64,000 nucleotides of DNA, taken from assembly GCF_050948175.1 (NCBI RefSeq), contig NW_027490515.1, positions 1-64,000 of the forward strand, read 5' to 3'. This DNA is from Xylocopa sonorina. Lineage: Eukaryota > Arthropoda > Insecta > Hymenoptera > Apidae. The number at the start of each line of letters is the position of its first letter. Position 1 is the first letter of the stretch. The notes under the pieces are model-generated. The model did not search any database. It had not been told where the DNA came from and saw only the letters and a program-made list of their open reading frames with translations. This document shows positions 19,801 to 32,000 of this stretch, one piece after another. The position numbers and the translations under genes are program-made.

Positions 19801-21667
19801 AAGAATCGAAGATCAATTCCAGATCCAACTTCCAATCATTGAACACTCCAGCCGATCGATCGACTTCCAGACAGCAATTGAAACCTTCCGATCACTGTGC
19901 GACGTAACAATCGAACTCCAACTACAATCATTCAGCATCGCACAAACATTCCTCGACTCCTTATCCTGGTCCCGAATCCAAAAGATCCTTCAGGACCTCT
20001 TCTACGAGACGAACATCCAAATTACGGTCTGCCAGGGCCTGATTCAAACTCCATCGGTCGAGGACCGACTAAAAATAATCAGGGAAAATCACGACTCTCC
20101 TGTGGGTGGCCACAAGGGAGTAAATAAAACATATTCCCGTATTAGGCAAAAATACTTCTGGCCTAATATGAAAACTCAAATTCAGGAGTATATCGGCAGA
20201 TGTAAAAGCTGCCAGACAGAGAAACTGGTCAGAGTTAAGACCAGACAACCTCTTACGTTAACCGACACACCTGGCAGAGCTTTCGACAAAATTTCGATGG
20301 ATGTAATGGGTCCTCTCCCCGCAACTCCCGATGGCTTTACGAGCATACTCACAATCCAAGATCTCCTTACGAAATACTCAGTCGCCGTCCCACTCAAATC
20401 GACCACAGCAGTCGACATTGCGGACGCATTAATTAAAGAATTCATCTGCAAGTTCGGATGCCCGAAGGGCATACTAACAGATCAGGGCGCGAATTTTATA
20501 AACAGCTTGATCAAGGCCATAGCCATCAAGTTCCGCATCAAGCAATATAAATCCACCGCCTTCCATCCGCAAACCAATGGATCCGTCGAGAGATCACATC
20601 ACGTCCTGGCCGAGTATCTGAAACATTACATAGAGTCGAGCAACGATTGGGAGAAATGGTTGCCATATGCAATGTTTTCTTATAACACAAGCGTGCACGA
20701 AGGCACGTTGTACACACCGCACGAATTAGTATTCGGCAGGATAGCCAGGACTCCGTCAGCCACTCCTTTTCAGGACAGCTCTGAAAATGAGAGTTATAAC
20801 GATTATCTTATAGAACTGCACGAAAGAATCGCCAAATCCCAAGAGTTAGCTAAAGCCAACTTAGATAGCGCGAAACGTAGATCTAAGTATTATTACGACC
20901 GAAATATAAACGTCCAAAATTTCGAGGTAGGCCAATGGGTGTATCTTTTGAAAGAACCAAACAAGCATAAGTTTCAAGCGCAATACACCGGCCCGTACAG
21001 AATCCTAGAAATTTTGGGCAATTGCAATGTCAAATTAAATGTTAAAGGGCGCCATAAGATTGTTCATACGAACAAGATTAAATTGTGTAAGCGAATGCGT
21101 AGTATGCACAGAGTGAGCATGAATGAGAGAACAGTGACAAGAACTGAAAGTAAACTCAGTGAGTGCAGTGCTATGCGAACGAACACTATAAGTGAAAGTG
21201 ACGAAAGTTCCTCCACCGCAGAGGAAACCCGTATACAAGGCCCAGCATCCAAACGTCTTCGCCAAGGCGAAACAGGAGAGAGCACGCAGTTCCTACAGCA
21301 ATCCGTCGCCAGAATCCAGAAACGGCCCCAGCATCCCGACGTCCATGGACCAGACAAGAGATCTCGGCATGGCCGAGATTCTTTTCCCAAGGGGGGTGGT
21401 GTGACGTCAGGCGTACCGCCTGCCACCCTCCGGCGTCAACCTCTTCTCCAGCGGCATCCGTATCCAGAGCCCCTGTACGCGGGCCACCCGCCGACACGCC
21501 GCTCCAGTATTCAGAGACGACGATACGAGAGAGAGGAAGGGCACTCGACACACGTCAGGGAAGACCTCACCCCACGTTACGAGGGCGAGGAGCACCACAC
21601 CACGTACCGTATCGAGTCACCGGCGATCACGCACCCGTACACCCTCTTCTCGTATATGCGATCATAG
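16688..21667 (+). CDS. Pol polyprotein, element 2
   Basis: An open frame of 1659 codons translating identically to element 1 Pol. It includes the protease DTG, RT YLDD, RNase H acidic residues, integrase HHCC and DD35E residues and the GPY motif. Translation is expected by -1 slippage at 16769-16775, so the functional pol part starts near 16772. The frame again crosses the polypurine tract (21389-21399) and 88 codons of the 3' LTR, stopping at 21667 next to the TATA-like box at 21668. No debilitating change is visible. Confidence 0.96.
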   Translation: MQVLQELGTRHRRMSQTPVSKHRKQKFGKRRWPLHPPRDRSRGRAPHPFSRDEQFRRGNKRNAAVNITGKTSTPNVILKADLLVSPTQFMIDTGAEINIIKRSALKPSARIDASEIVVITGVTDGKTATLGTVNLVIYDRVVPFNVVEDNFPLKPSGILGSGFCKDAEISFLKNFIKWNGQKIPFEDNVEAIDEPSPQAETIPRLPSKNKQTPRKEPIPPPPPRPARKPSPPPKRDAPPKLKTRTEKKPASPKSVDRISIPPRSNIGLKVRVINSDLAEGIIPRIDIAPGIFFGNALVKVIRGKAITRIINSSDRAVEIALPGVILEPTQIMTPLNEEESPSLYPIFSKSSNSAVSAASTGATHKGVISVSNSNSTPFSKRETPPSSCKIANTQQISYAQAVKNNVKRVPKRESPLSPMPADLSKSRLDRIISLLRLDHLNSEEREHVIRLIQNTQELFYIEGDELGKTSVTTHKIPTVDDRPVNVKQYRFPPAHKEEIRRQVENFLQKGVISPSKSPYNSPLWVVPKKPDSLGNKQWRVVIDYRALNEKSVADAYPLPCITEILDQLGSAKYFSTFDLASGFHQIPMEPADAPKTAFSTPHGHYEFKRMPFGLKNAPATFQRLMDNVLSGLQGNEIFVYLDDIVLYASSLQEHRLKYEKLSQRLKEANLVLQPDKCEFLRREVSYLGHIISEHGVKPDPAKISAVKNFPRPRNAKQVKQFLGLAGYYRRFIANFSKTAKPLTNLLKKDAPFVWRNDHENSFVKLRDCLCEAPILQYPNFKQPFVITTDASAEAIGAILSQGPIGRDLPIAYASRLLNTAEKNYSTIEKECLAIVYAVHYFRPYVYGNQFKLVTDHRPLVWMNSVKDPSSRLVRWRLKLAEFDYEMVYKSGKTNLNADALSRNPIQVFPLSYSDNSEDDIFEVAPEIRKKYATPAPPPTPITSGTELPTPDTPFLTNTSSSPHAITDSTDIYTPAPNEHFRREPLFMFSRDALSTRRDNLVVFVTQSGHPYDTGAKDLEKAGKFFSNRDLVLTKAKVVRIEDQFQIQLPIIEHSSRSIDFQTAIETFRSLCDVTIELQLQSFSIAQTFLDSLSWSRIQKILQDLFYETNIQITVCQGLIQTPSVEDRLKIIRENHDSPVGGHKGVNKTYSRIRQKYFWPNMKTQIQEYIGRCKSCQTEKLVRVKTRQPLTLTDTPGRAFDKISMDVMGPLPATPDGFTSILTIQDLLTKYSVAVPLKSTTAVDIADALIKEFICKFGCPKGILTDQGANFINSLIKAIAIKFRIKQYKSTAFHPQTNGSVERSHHVLAEYLKHYIESSNDWEKWLPYAMFSYNTSVHEGTLYTPHELVFGRIARTPSATPFQDSSENESYNDYLIELHERIAKSQELAKANLDSAKRRSKYYYDRNINVQNFEVGQWVYLLKEPNKHKFQAQYTGPYRILEILGNCNVKLNVKGRHKIVHTNKIKLCKRMRSMHRVSMNERTVTRTESKLSECSAMRTNTISESDESSSTAEETRIQGPASKRLRQGETGESTQFLQQSVARIQKRPQHPDVHGPDKRSRHGRDSFPKGGGVTSGVPPATLRRQPLLQRHPYPEPLYAGHPPTRRSSIQRRRYEREEGHSTHVREDLTPRYEGEEHHTTYRIESPAITHPYTLFSYMRS
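16769..16817 (+). promoter_or_regulatory. -1 frameshift signal, element 2
   Basis: GGGAAAC at 16769-16775 in phase with gag, a 6-nt spacer, and the same two-helix stem-loop at 16782-16817 as in element 1. Confidence 0.85.
21389..21399 (+). other. Polypurine tract, element 2
   Basis: AAGGGGGGTGG directly before the 3' LTR; same as in element 1 and also read as pol coding sequence. Confidence 0.85.
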
Positions 21668-22945
21668 TATAAGTACACTACTCATTTCTGTACATACACC
21701 ACAACACACATCTAGATTTAAATACATACATGTACATACGCCGCCTAGTCGTTACGCTAGAGATAAGTTGCGATGCGCTCGCGCGCGCACTCGACGCTCG
21801 CGGCTCACGCTCAACGCGGGCCGCTCCCCACTCCGACCGGCCGCCCCACCGCTAGGGCCGAGCGGCCGCCCTACTCCAACCGTCCGCCCCACCGCGAGGG
21901 CCCAGCGACTCGCGCGCCGCGCGACCCGAGGAGGTCGCGGATGCGAGATCTGATAGACACTTCTAATCGCGCCTCCGAACGAGACACATCTAGTCTCGAC
22001 TCCGAACCGAGGAGTTCTCTCCGACTCGAGCAATTGGCTCATAAGCAACGAGCTACCAGCTCAATGCCTTCGTCTCTATCTCATCTCCGTTAGCGGAGTC
22101 CGTAACGTAACTTAGTCCATTTCAATTTCTTGTTATAATCTTAGTTTAATAACTTAGAATTAGTCAAGTGTAGTAACATAGGGAAGTTTAAAGAATATAC
22201 GTAGTTTATACCAGATACAAATCTTCTTTATTTCAATTACAAGTTCCTCAACTCAATTCCACGGGTACGCTCGCGAATATTACACGTTTCTACAATTCAT
22301 CTGCGATAGTCCTGAAGGTAGACAGCTAGAGCGAACCAACGCTTAGCCGCTCTTTCTTCAGTCCTGCCGTGATCGAGCATCTTGCGCCCAGGTTGACACT
22401 GTACCGCTAGAGCGAACCAGCGCTTAGCCGTGCCGTTATCTTCCGAAGTACAAGTGCTCTTGATGAACTTCGAGACTCCGAAAAAGCGTACACGACGCGC
22501 GGGGAGGAAGGAGTTCATGCGTCGTCTGATTCGCGAATACGTGGGCAGTGTTCCTGGATACATCGATCTCTGCACTCGAGTTCCTGTTCCTACGAAGGAT
22601 ACCTTTTCCGCCGTCCGGCCCATTCTTGCCCAGGATCGTCCTGTCCCAGCGCCCGTACCCGCCAGCCGGGGTCAGCCCGTCTGGAAACTCATCCCTGTGA
22701 CCGTACAACCGTTCCAGCCGTACGCCGCAGCAATACCGGTCACGGATCCAAGGCGCTCTCGATACCTGGAACGAGAGTCACAGCGGTAAAATCAAGACAT
22801 CGAAAGGTAAGTGCCGCGTTAAATATTCGGTAATTAGAGTCCAGAACGCCAACGAACCCGGTCCAGGCGCAATTCGCGTTCGTTTCGGGAACGGCTACGA
22901 CGTCGTGTCATAGTTTCGAGTGAAATCACACCCCGGGACGTGACA
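21400..22945 (+). repeat. 3' LTR of element 2
   Basis: 1546 bp, apparently identical to the 5' LTR at 13924-15469. It contains the pol C-terminal codons at 21400-21667, followed by the TATA-like box, and the LTR open frames at 21773-22093 and 22463-22789. Confidence 0.97.
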
Positions 22946-23464
22946 CTACGATAGGTAAACATTTGCAAACGCTATTTCCTAGCGAGGAAGTGTCGCATTT
23001 ACATTCATTTGAATCGTAGACGAGGAATGCATAACACTTCGCAGTGAATATTATATCTAACCATGAAACATAGAAATGAGATGCGATATCGCGTTTTAAG
23101 AAGCATTAGAAAGCTATTGCTACGATACGTAGACATCTGCAAACGCTATTTCCTAGCGAGGAAGTATCGCATTTTCATTCATTTGAAGTGTAGACGAGGA
23201 ATACATGATACTTCGCAAATCATATTATATCTTACCATGAAACATAGAAATGATATACGATATCGCGTTTTAAGAATCATATGAGCTCTATTGCTACGAT
23301 ACGTAGACATCTGCAATCGCTATTTCCTAGCAGGGAAGTGTCGCATTTACATTCATTTGAAGTGTAGACGAGGAATGCATATCACTTCGCAATGAATATT
23401 ATATCTTATCATGAAACATAGATATGAGATGCAATATTTCGTTCTAAGAAGCATTTGAACTGTA

Positions 23465-26077
23465 TTGCTTCGATACGTAGAAATCTGCAAACGCTATTTC
23501 CTTGCAAGAAAGTGTCGCATTTACATTCATTTGAAGTGTAGACGAGGAATACATGATATTTCGCAAATCATATTATATCTTACCATGAAACATAGAAATG
23601 AGATGCGATATCGCGTCTTAAGAAGCATTAGAACACTGTTGCTACGATATGTAGACATTTGCAAACGCTATTTCCTAGCAAAGAAGTGTCGCATTTACAT
23701 TCATTTGAAGTGTAGACGAGGAATACATAACACTTCGCAAATCATGTTATATCTTACCGTGAAACATAGAAATGAGATGCGATATCGCGTTTTAAGGAGC
23801 ATTAGAAAGCTATTGCTACGATACGTAGACACCTGCAAACGCTATTTCCTTGCTAGGAAGTGTCGCATTTACATTCATTTGAAATGTAGACGAGGAATAC
23901 GTGACACTTCGCAAATCATATTATATCTTACCATGAAACATAGAAATGAGATGTGATATCACGTTTTAAGAAGCATTAGAAAGCTATTGCTAACGATACG
24001 TAGACATCTGCAAACGCTATTTCCTAGCGAGGAAGTATCGCATTTACATTCATTTGAAGTGTAGACGAGGAATACATGATACTTCGCAAATCATATTATA
24101 TCTTACCATGAAACATAGAAATGATATGCGATATCGCGTTTTAAGAATCATATGAACTCTATTGCTACGATACGTAGACATCTGCAATCGCTATTTCCTA
24201 GCAAGGAAGTGTCGCATTTACATTCATTTGAAGTGTAGACGAGGAATGCATAACACTTCGCAATGAATATTATATCTTATCATGAAACATAGATATGAGA
24301 TGCAATATTTCGTTCTAAGAAGCATTTGAACTGTATTGCTTCGATACGTAGACATCTGCAAACGCTATTTCCTTGCAAGGAAGTGTCGCATTTACATTCA
24401 TTTGATGTGTAGACGAGGAATACATGATACTTCGCAAATCATATTATATCTTACCATGAAACATAGAAATGAGGTGCGATATCGCGTTTTAAGAAGCATT
24501 AGAACACTGTTGCTACGATATGTCGACATTTGCAAACGCTATTTCCTAGCAAAGAAGTGTCGCATTTACATTCATTTGAAGTGTAGACGAGGAATACATA
24601 ACACTTCGCAAATCATGTTATATCTTACCTTGAAACATAGAAATGAGATGCGATATCGCGTTTTAAGAAGCATTAGAAAGCTATTGCTACGATACGTAGA
24701 CATCTGCAAACGCCATTTCCTTGCTAGGAAGTGTCGCATTTACATTCATTTGAAATGTAGACGAGGAATACGTGACACTTCGCAAATCATATTATATCTT
24801 ACCATGAAACATAGAAATGAGATGCGATATCGCGTTTTAAGAAGCATTAGAAAGCTATTGCTAACGATACGTAGACATCTGCGAACGCTATTTCCTAGCG
24901 AGGAAGTATCGCAATCACATTCATTTGAAGTGTAGACGAGGAATACATAACACTTCGCAAATCATGTTATATCTTACCATAAAACATAGAAATGAGATGC
25001 GATATCGCGTTTTAAGAATCATATGAACTCTATTGCTACGATACGTAGTCATCTGCAATCGCTATTTCCTAGCAAGGAAGTGTCGCATTTACATTCATTT
25101 GAAGTGTAGACGAGGAATGCATAACACTTCGCAATGAATATTATATCTTATCATGAAACATAGATATGAGATGCAATATTTCGTTCTAAGAAGCATTTGA
25201 ACTGTATTGCTTCGATACGTAGACATCTGCAAACGCTATTTCCTTGCAAGGAAGTGTCGCATTTACATTCATTTGAAGTGTAGACGAGGAATACATGATA
25301 CTTCGCAAATCATCTTATATCTTACCACGAAACATAGAAATGAGATGCGATATCGCGTTTTAAGAAGCATTAGAACACTGTTGCTACGATATGTAGACAT
25401 TTGCAAACGCTATTTCCTAGCAAAGAAGTGTCGCATTTACATTCATTTGAAGTGTAGACGAGGAATACATAACACTTCGCAAATCATGTTATATCATATC
25501 TTGAAACATAGTAATGAGATGCGATATCGCGTTTTAAGAAGCATTAGAAAGCTATTGCTACGATACGTAGACATCTGCAAATGCTATTTCCTTGCTAGGA
25601 AGTGTCGCATTTACATTCATTTGAAATGTAGACGAGGAATACGTGACACTTCGCAAATCATATTATATCTTACCATGAAACATAGAAATGAGATGCGATA
25701 TCGCGTTTTAAGAAGCATTAGAAAGCTATTGCTAACGATACGTAGACATCTGCAAACGCTATTTCCTAGCGAGGAAGTATCGCAATCACATTCATTTGAA
25801 GTGTAGACGAGGAATACATAACACTTCGCAAATCATGTTATATCTTACCATAAAACATAGAAATGAGATGCGATATCGCGTTTTAAGAATCATATGAACT
25901 CTATTGCTACGATACGTAGACATCTGCAATCGCTATTTCCTAGCAAGGAAGTGTCGCATTTACATTCATTTGAAGTGTAGACGAGGAATGCATAACACTT
26001 AGCAATGAATATTATATCTTATCATGAAACATAGATATGAGATGCAATATCTCGTTTTAAGAAGCATTTGAACTCTA
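23465..26077 (+). repeat. 871-bp five-monomer higher-order repeat, three copies
   Basis: Units start at 23465, 24336 and 25207, spaced exactly 871 bp (5 x 174 + 1). The extra base is the A insertion in TTGCTAACGATACG in the last part of each unit. Each unit has the same order of monomer variants (TTCGTTCTAAG, GAACACTGTTGC, CTTGAAACATAG, TACGTGACAC, GCTAACG). Copies differ at a few scattered positions. A related unit lies at 12524 in block B. Confidence 0.9.
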
Positions 26078-29000
26078 TTGCATCGATACGTAGACATCTG
26101 CAAACGCTATTTCCTTGCAAGGAAGTGTCGCATTCACATTCATTTGAAGTGTAGACGAGGAATACATGATACTTCGCAAATCATATTATATCTTACCATG
26201 AAACATAGAAATGAGATGCGATATCGCGTTTTAAGAAGCATTAGAACACTATTGCTACGATAGGTAAACATTTGCAAACGCTATTTCCTAGCGAGGAAGT
26301 GTCGCATTTACATTCATTTGAATCGTAGACGAGGAATGCATAACACTTCGCAATGAATATTATATCTTACCATGAAACATAGAAATGAGATGCGATATCG
26401 CGTTTTAAGAAGCATTAGAAAGCTATTGCTACGATACGTAGACATCTGCAAACGCTATTTCCTAGAGAGGAAGTATCGCATTTACATTCATTTGAAGTGT
26501 AGACGTGGAATACATGATACTTCGCAAATCATATTATATCTTACCATGAAACATAGAAATGATATGCGATATCGCGTTTTAAGAATCATATGAACTCTAT
26601 TGCTACGATACGTAGACATCTGCAATCGCTATTTCCTAGCAAGGAAGTGTCGCATTTACATTCATTTGAAGTGTAGACGAGGAATGCATAACACTTCGCA
26701 ATGAATATTATATCTTATCATGAAACATAGATATGAGATGCAATATTTCGTTCTAAGAAGCATTTGAACTGTATTGCTTCGATACGTAGACATCTGCAAA
26801 CGCTATTTCCTTGCAAGGAAGTGTCGCATTTACATTCATTTGAAGTGTAGACGAGGAATACATGATACTTCGCAAATCATATTATATCTTACCATGAAAC
26901 ATAGAAATGAGATGCGATATCGCGTTTTAAGAAGCATTAGAACACTGTTGCTACGATATGTAGACATTTGCAAACGCTATTTCCTAGCAAAGAAGTGTCG
27001 CATTTACATTCATTTGAAGTGTAGACGAGGAATACATAACACTTCGCAAATCATGTTATATCTTACCTTGAAACATAGAAATGAGATGCGATATCGCGTT
27101 TTAAGAAGCATTAGAAAGCTATTGCTACGATACGTAGACATCTGCAAACGCTATTTCCTTGCTAGGAAGTGTCGCATTTACTTTCATTTGAAATGTAGAC
27201 GAGGAATACGTGACACTTCGCAAATCATATTATATCTTACCATGAAACATAGAAATGAGATGCGATATCGCGTTTTAAGAAGCATTAGAAAGCTATTGCT
27301 AACGATACGTAGACATCTGCAAACGCTATTTCCTAGCGAGGAAGTTTCGCAATCACATTCATTTGAAGTGTAGACGAGGAATACATAACACTTCGCAAAT
27401 CATGTTATATCTTACCATAAAACATAGAAATGAGATGCGATATCGCGTTTTAAGAAGCACTAGAAAGCTATTGCTACGATACGTAGACATCTGCAAACGC
27501 TATTTCCTAGCGAGGAAGTGTCGCATTTACATTCATTTGAATCGTTGACGAGGAATGCATAACACTTCGCAATGAATATTATATCTTACCATGAAACATA
27601 GAAATGAGATGCGATATCGCGTTCTAAGAAGCATTAGAAAGCTATTGCTGCGATACGTAGACATCTGCAAACGCTATTTCCTAGCGAGGAAGTATCGCAT
27701 TTACATTCATTTGAAGTGTAGACGAGGAATACATAACACTTCGCAAATCATGTTATATCTTACCATGAAACATAGAAATGAGATGCGATATCGCGTTTTA
27801 AGAATCATATGAACTATATTGCTACGATACGTAGACATTTGCAAACGCTATTTCGTTGCAAGGAAATGTCACATTTACATTCATTTGAAGTGTAGACGAG
27901 GAATACATAACACTTCGCATATCATATTATACCTTACCATGAATCATAGAAATGAGATGCGATATCGCCTTTTAAGAATCGTAAAAACTCTATCGCTACG
28001 ATACGTAGACATCTGCAAACGCTGTTTCCTAGCGAGGAAGTGTCGCATTCACATTCATTTGAAGTGTAGACGAGGAATACATGATACTTCGCAAATCATA
28101 TTATATCTTACCATGAAACATAGAAATGAGATGCGATATCGCGTTTTAAGAAGCATTAGAACACTATTGCTACGATAGGTAAACATTTGCAAACGCTATT
28201 TCCTAGCGAGGAAGTGTCGCATTTACATTCATTTGAATCGTAGGCGAGGAATGCATAACACTTCGCAATGAATATTATATCTTACCATGAAACATAGAAA
28301 TGAGATGCGATATCGCGTTTTAAGAAGCATTAGAAAGCTATTGCTACGATACGTAGACATCTGCAAACGCTATTTCCTAGCGAGGAATTATCGCATTTAC
28401 ATTCATTTGAAGTGTAGACGAGGAATACATGATACTTCGCAAATCATATTATATCTTACCATGAAACATAGAAATGATATGCGATATCGCGTTTTAAGAA
28501 TTATATGAACTCTAACGCTACGATACGTAGACATCTGCAATCGCTATTTCCTAGCAAGGAAGTGTCGCATTTACATTCATTTGAAGTGTAGACGAGGAAT
28601 GCATAACACTTCGCAATGAATATTATATCTTATCATGAAACATAGATATGAGATGCAATATTTCGTTCTAAGAAGCATTTGAACTGTATTGCTTCGATAC
28701 GTAGACATCTGCAAACGCTATTTCCTTGCAAGGAAGTGTCGCATTTACATTCATTTGAAGTGTAGACGAGGAATACATGATACTTCGCAAATCATATTAT
28801 ATCTTACCATGAAACATAGAAATGAGATGCGATATCGCGTTTTAAGAAGCATTAGAACACTGTTGCTACGATATGTAGACATTTGCAAACGCTATTTCCT
28901 AGCAAAGAAGTGTCGCATTTACATTCATTTGAAGTGTAGACGAGGAATACATAACACTTCGCAAATCATGTTATATCTTACCTTGAAACATAGAAATGAG

Positions 29001-32000
29001 ATGCGATATCGTGTTTTAAGAAGCATTAGAAAGCTATTGCTACGATACGTAGACATCTGCAAACGCTATTTCCTTGCTAGGAAGTGTCGCATTTACATTC
29101 ATTTGAAATGTAGACGAGGAATACGTGACACTTCGCAAATCATATTATACCTTACCATGAAACATAGAAATGAGATGCGATATCGCGTTTTAAGAAGCAT
29201 TAGAAAGCTATTGCTAACGATACGTAGACATCTGCAAACGCTATTTCCTAGCGAGGAAGTATCGCAATCACATTCAGTTGAAGTGTAGACGAGGAATAGA
29301 TAACACTTCGCAAATCATGTTATATCTTACCATAAAACATAGAAATGAGATGCGATATCGCGTTTTAAGAATCATATGAACTCTATTGCTACGATACGTA
29401 GACATCTGCAATCGCTATTTCCTAGCAAGGAAGTGTCGCATTTACATTCATTTGAAGTGTAGACGAGGAATGCATAACACTTCGCAATGAATATTATATC
29501 TTATCATGAAACATAGATATGAGATGCAATATCTCGTTTTAAGAAGCATTTGAACTCTACTGCTTCGATACGTAGACATCTGCAAACGCTATTTCCTTGC
29601 AAGGAAGTGTCGCATTCACATTCATTTGAAGTGTAGACGAGGAATACAAAACACTTCGCAAATCATGTTATATCTTACCATGAAACATAGTAATGAGCTG
29701 CGATATCGCGTTTTAAGAATCATATGAACTCTATTGCTACGATACGTAGACATTTGCAAACGCTATTTCGTTGCAAGGAAATGTCACATTTACATTCATT
29801 TGAAGTGTAGACGAGGAATACATAACACTTCGAATATCATATTACACCTTACCATGAATCATAGAAATGAGATGCGATATCGCCTTTTAAGAATCGTAAA
29901 AACTCTATCGCTACGATACGTAGACATCTGCAAACGCTGTTTCCTAGCGAGGAAGTGTCGCATTCACATTCATTTGAAGTGTAGACGAGGAATACATGAT
30001 ACTTCGCAAATCATATTATATCTTACCATGAAACATAGAAATGAGATGCGATATCGCGTTTTAAGAAGCATTAGAACACTATTGCTACGATAGGTAAACA
30101 TTTGCAAACGCTATTTCCTAGCGAGGAAGTGTCGCATTTACATTCATTTGAATCGTAGACGAGGAATGCATAACACTTCGCAATGAATATTATATCTTAC
30201 CATGAAACATAGAAATGAGATGCGATATCGCGTTTTAAGAAGCATTAGAAAGCCATTGCTACGATACGTAGACATCTGCAAACGCTATTTCCTAGCGAGG
30301 AAGTATCGCATTTACATTCATTTGAAGTGTAGACGAGGAATACATGATACTTCGCAAATCATATTATATCTTACCATGAAACATAGAAATGAGATGCGAT
30401 ATCGCGTTTTAAGAAGCATTAGAACACTGTTGCTACGATATGTAGACATTTGCAAACGCTATTTCCTTGCTAGGAAGTGTCGCATTTACATTCATTTGAA
30501 GTGTAGACGAGGAATACATAACACTTCGCATATCATATTATACCTTACCATGAATCATAGAAATGAGATGCGATATCGCCTTTTAAGAATCGTAAAAACT
30601 CTATCGCTACGATACGTAGACATCTGCAAACGCTATTTCCTAGCGAGGAAGTATCGCAATCACATTCATTTGAAGTGTAGACGAGAAATACATAACACTT
30701 CGCAAATCATGTTATATCTTACCATAAAACATAGAAATGAGATGCGATATCGCGTTTTAAGAATCATATGAACTCTATTGCTACGATACGTAGACATCTG
30801 CAATCGCTATTTCCTAGCAAGGAAGTGTCGCATTTACATTCATTTGAAGTGTAGACGAGGAATGCATAACACTTAGCAATGAATATTATATCTTATCATG
30901 AAACATAGATATGAGATGCAATATCTCGTTTTAAGAAGCATTTGAACTCTATTGCATCGATACGTAGACATCTGCAAACGCTATTTCCTTGCAAGGAAGT
31001 GTCGCATTCACATTCATTTGAAGTGTAGACGAGGAATACATGATACTTCGCAAATCATATTATATCTTACCATGAAACATAGAAATGAGATGCGATATCG
31101 CGTTTTAAGAAGCATTAGAACACTATTGCTACGATAGGTAAACATTTGCAAACGCTATTTCCTAGCGAGGAAGTGTCGCATTTACATTCATTTGAATCGT
31201 AGACGAGGAATGCATAACACTTCGCAATGAATATTATATCTTACCATGAAACATAGAAATGAGATGCGATATCGCGTTTTAAGAAGCATTAGAAAGCTAT
31301 TGCTACGATACGTAGACATCTGCAAACGCTATTTCCTAGAGAGGAAGTATCGCATTTACATTCATTTGAAGTGTAGACGTGGAATACATGATACTTCGCA
31401 AATCATATTATATCTTACCATGAAACATAGAAATGATATGCGATATCGCGTTTTAAGAATCATATGAACTCTATTGCTACGATACGTAGACATCTGCAAT
31501 CGCTATTTCCTAGCAAGGAAGTGTCGCATTTACATTCATTTGAAGTGTAGACGAGGAATGCATAACACTTCGCAATGAATATTATATCTTATCATGAAAC
31601 ATAGATATGAGATGCAATATTTCGTTCTAAGAAGCATTTGAACTGTATTGCTTCGATACGTAGACATCTGCAAACGCTATTTCCTTGCAAGGAAGTGTCG
31701 CATTTACATTCATTTGAAGTGTAGACGAGGAATACATGATACTTCGCAAATCATATTATATCTTACCATGAAACATAGAAATGAGATGCGATATCGCGTT
31801 TTAAGAAGCATTAGAACACTGTTGCTACGATATGTAGACATTTGCAAACGCTACTTCCTAGCAAAGAAGTGTCGCATTTACATTCATTTGAAGTGTAGAC
31901 GAGGAATACATAACACTTCGCAAATCATGTTATATCTTACCTTGAAACATAGAAATGAGATGCGATATCGCGTTTTAAGAAGCATTAGAAAGCTATTGCT

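Larger units (their letters stand above)
13924..22945 (+). mobile_element. Full-length Ty3/gypsy-type LTR retrotransposon, element 2
   Basis: A second 9022-bp copy with the same layout as element 1 and identical predicted Gag and Pol. The two LTRs appear identical by reading, including the two positions at which element 1's LTRs differ. The different target duplication (CTAC versus CATA) shows an independent insertion, not a co-duplicated copy. This is the better candidate for an active source element in the window. Confidence 0.98.

Noticed and set aside
2545..22945. Elements 1 and 2 as one element copied by segmental duplication
   Set aside because: Their target duplications and insertion phases in the monomer differ (CATA at about 91-94, CTAC at 7-10), so they are separate insertions.
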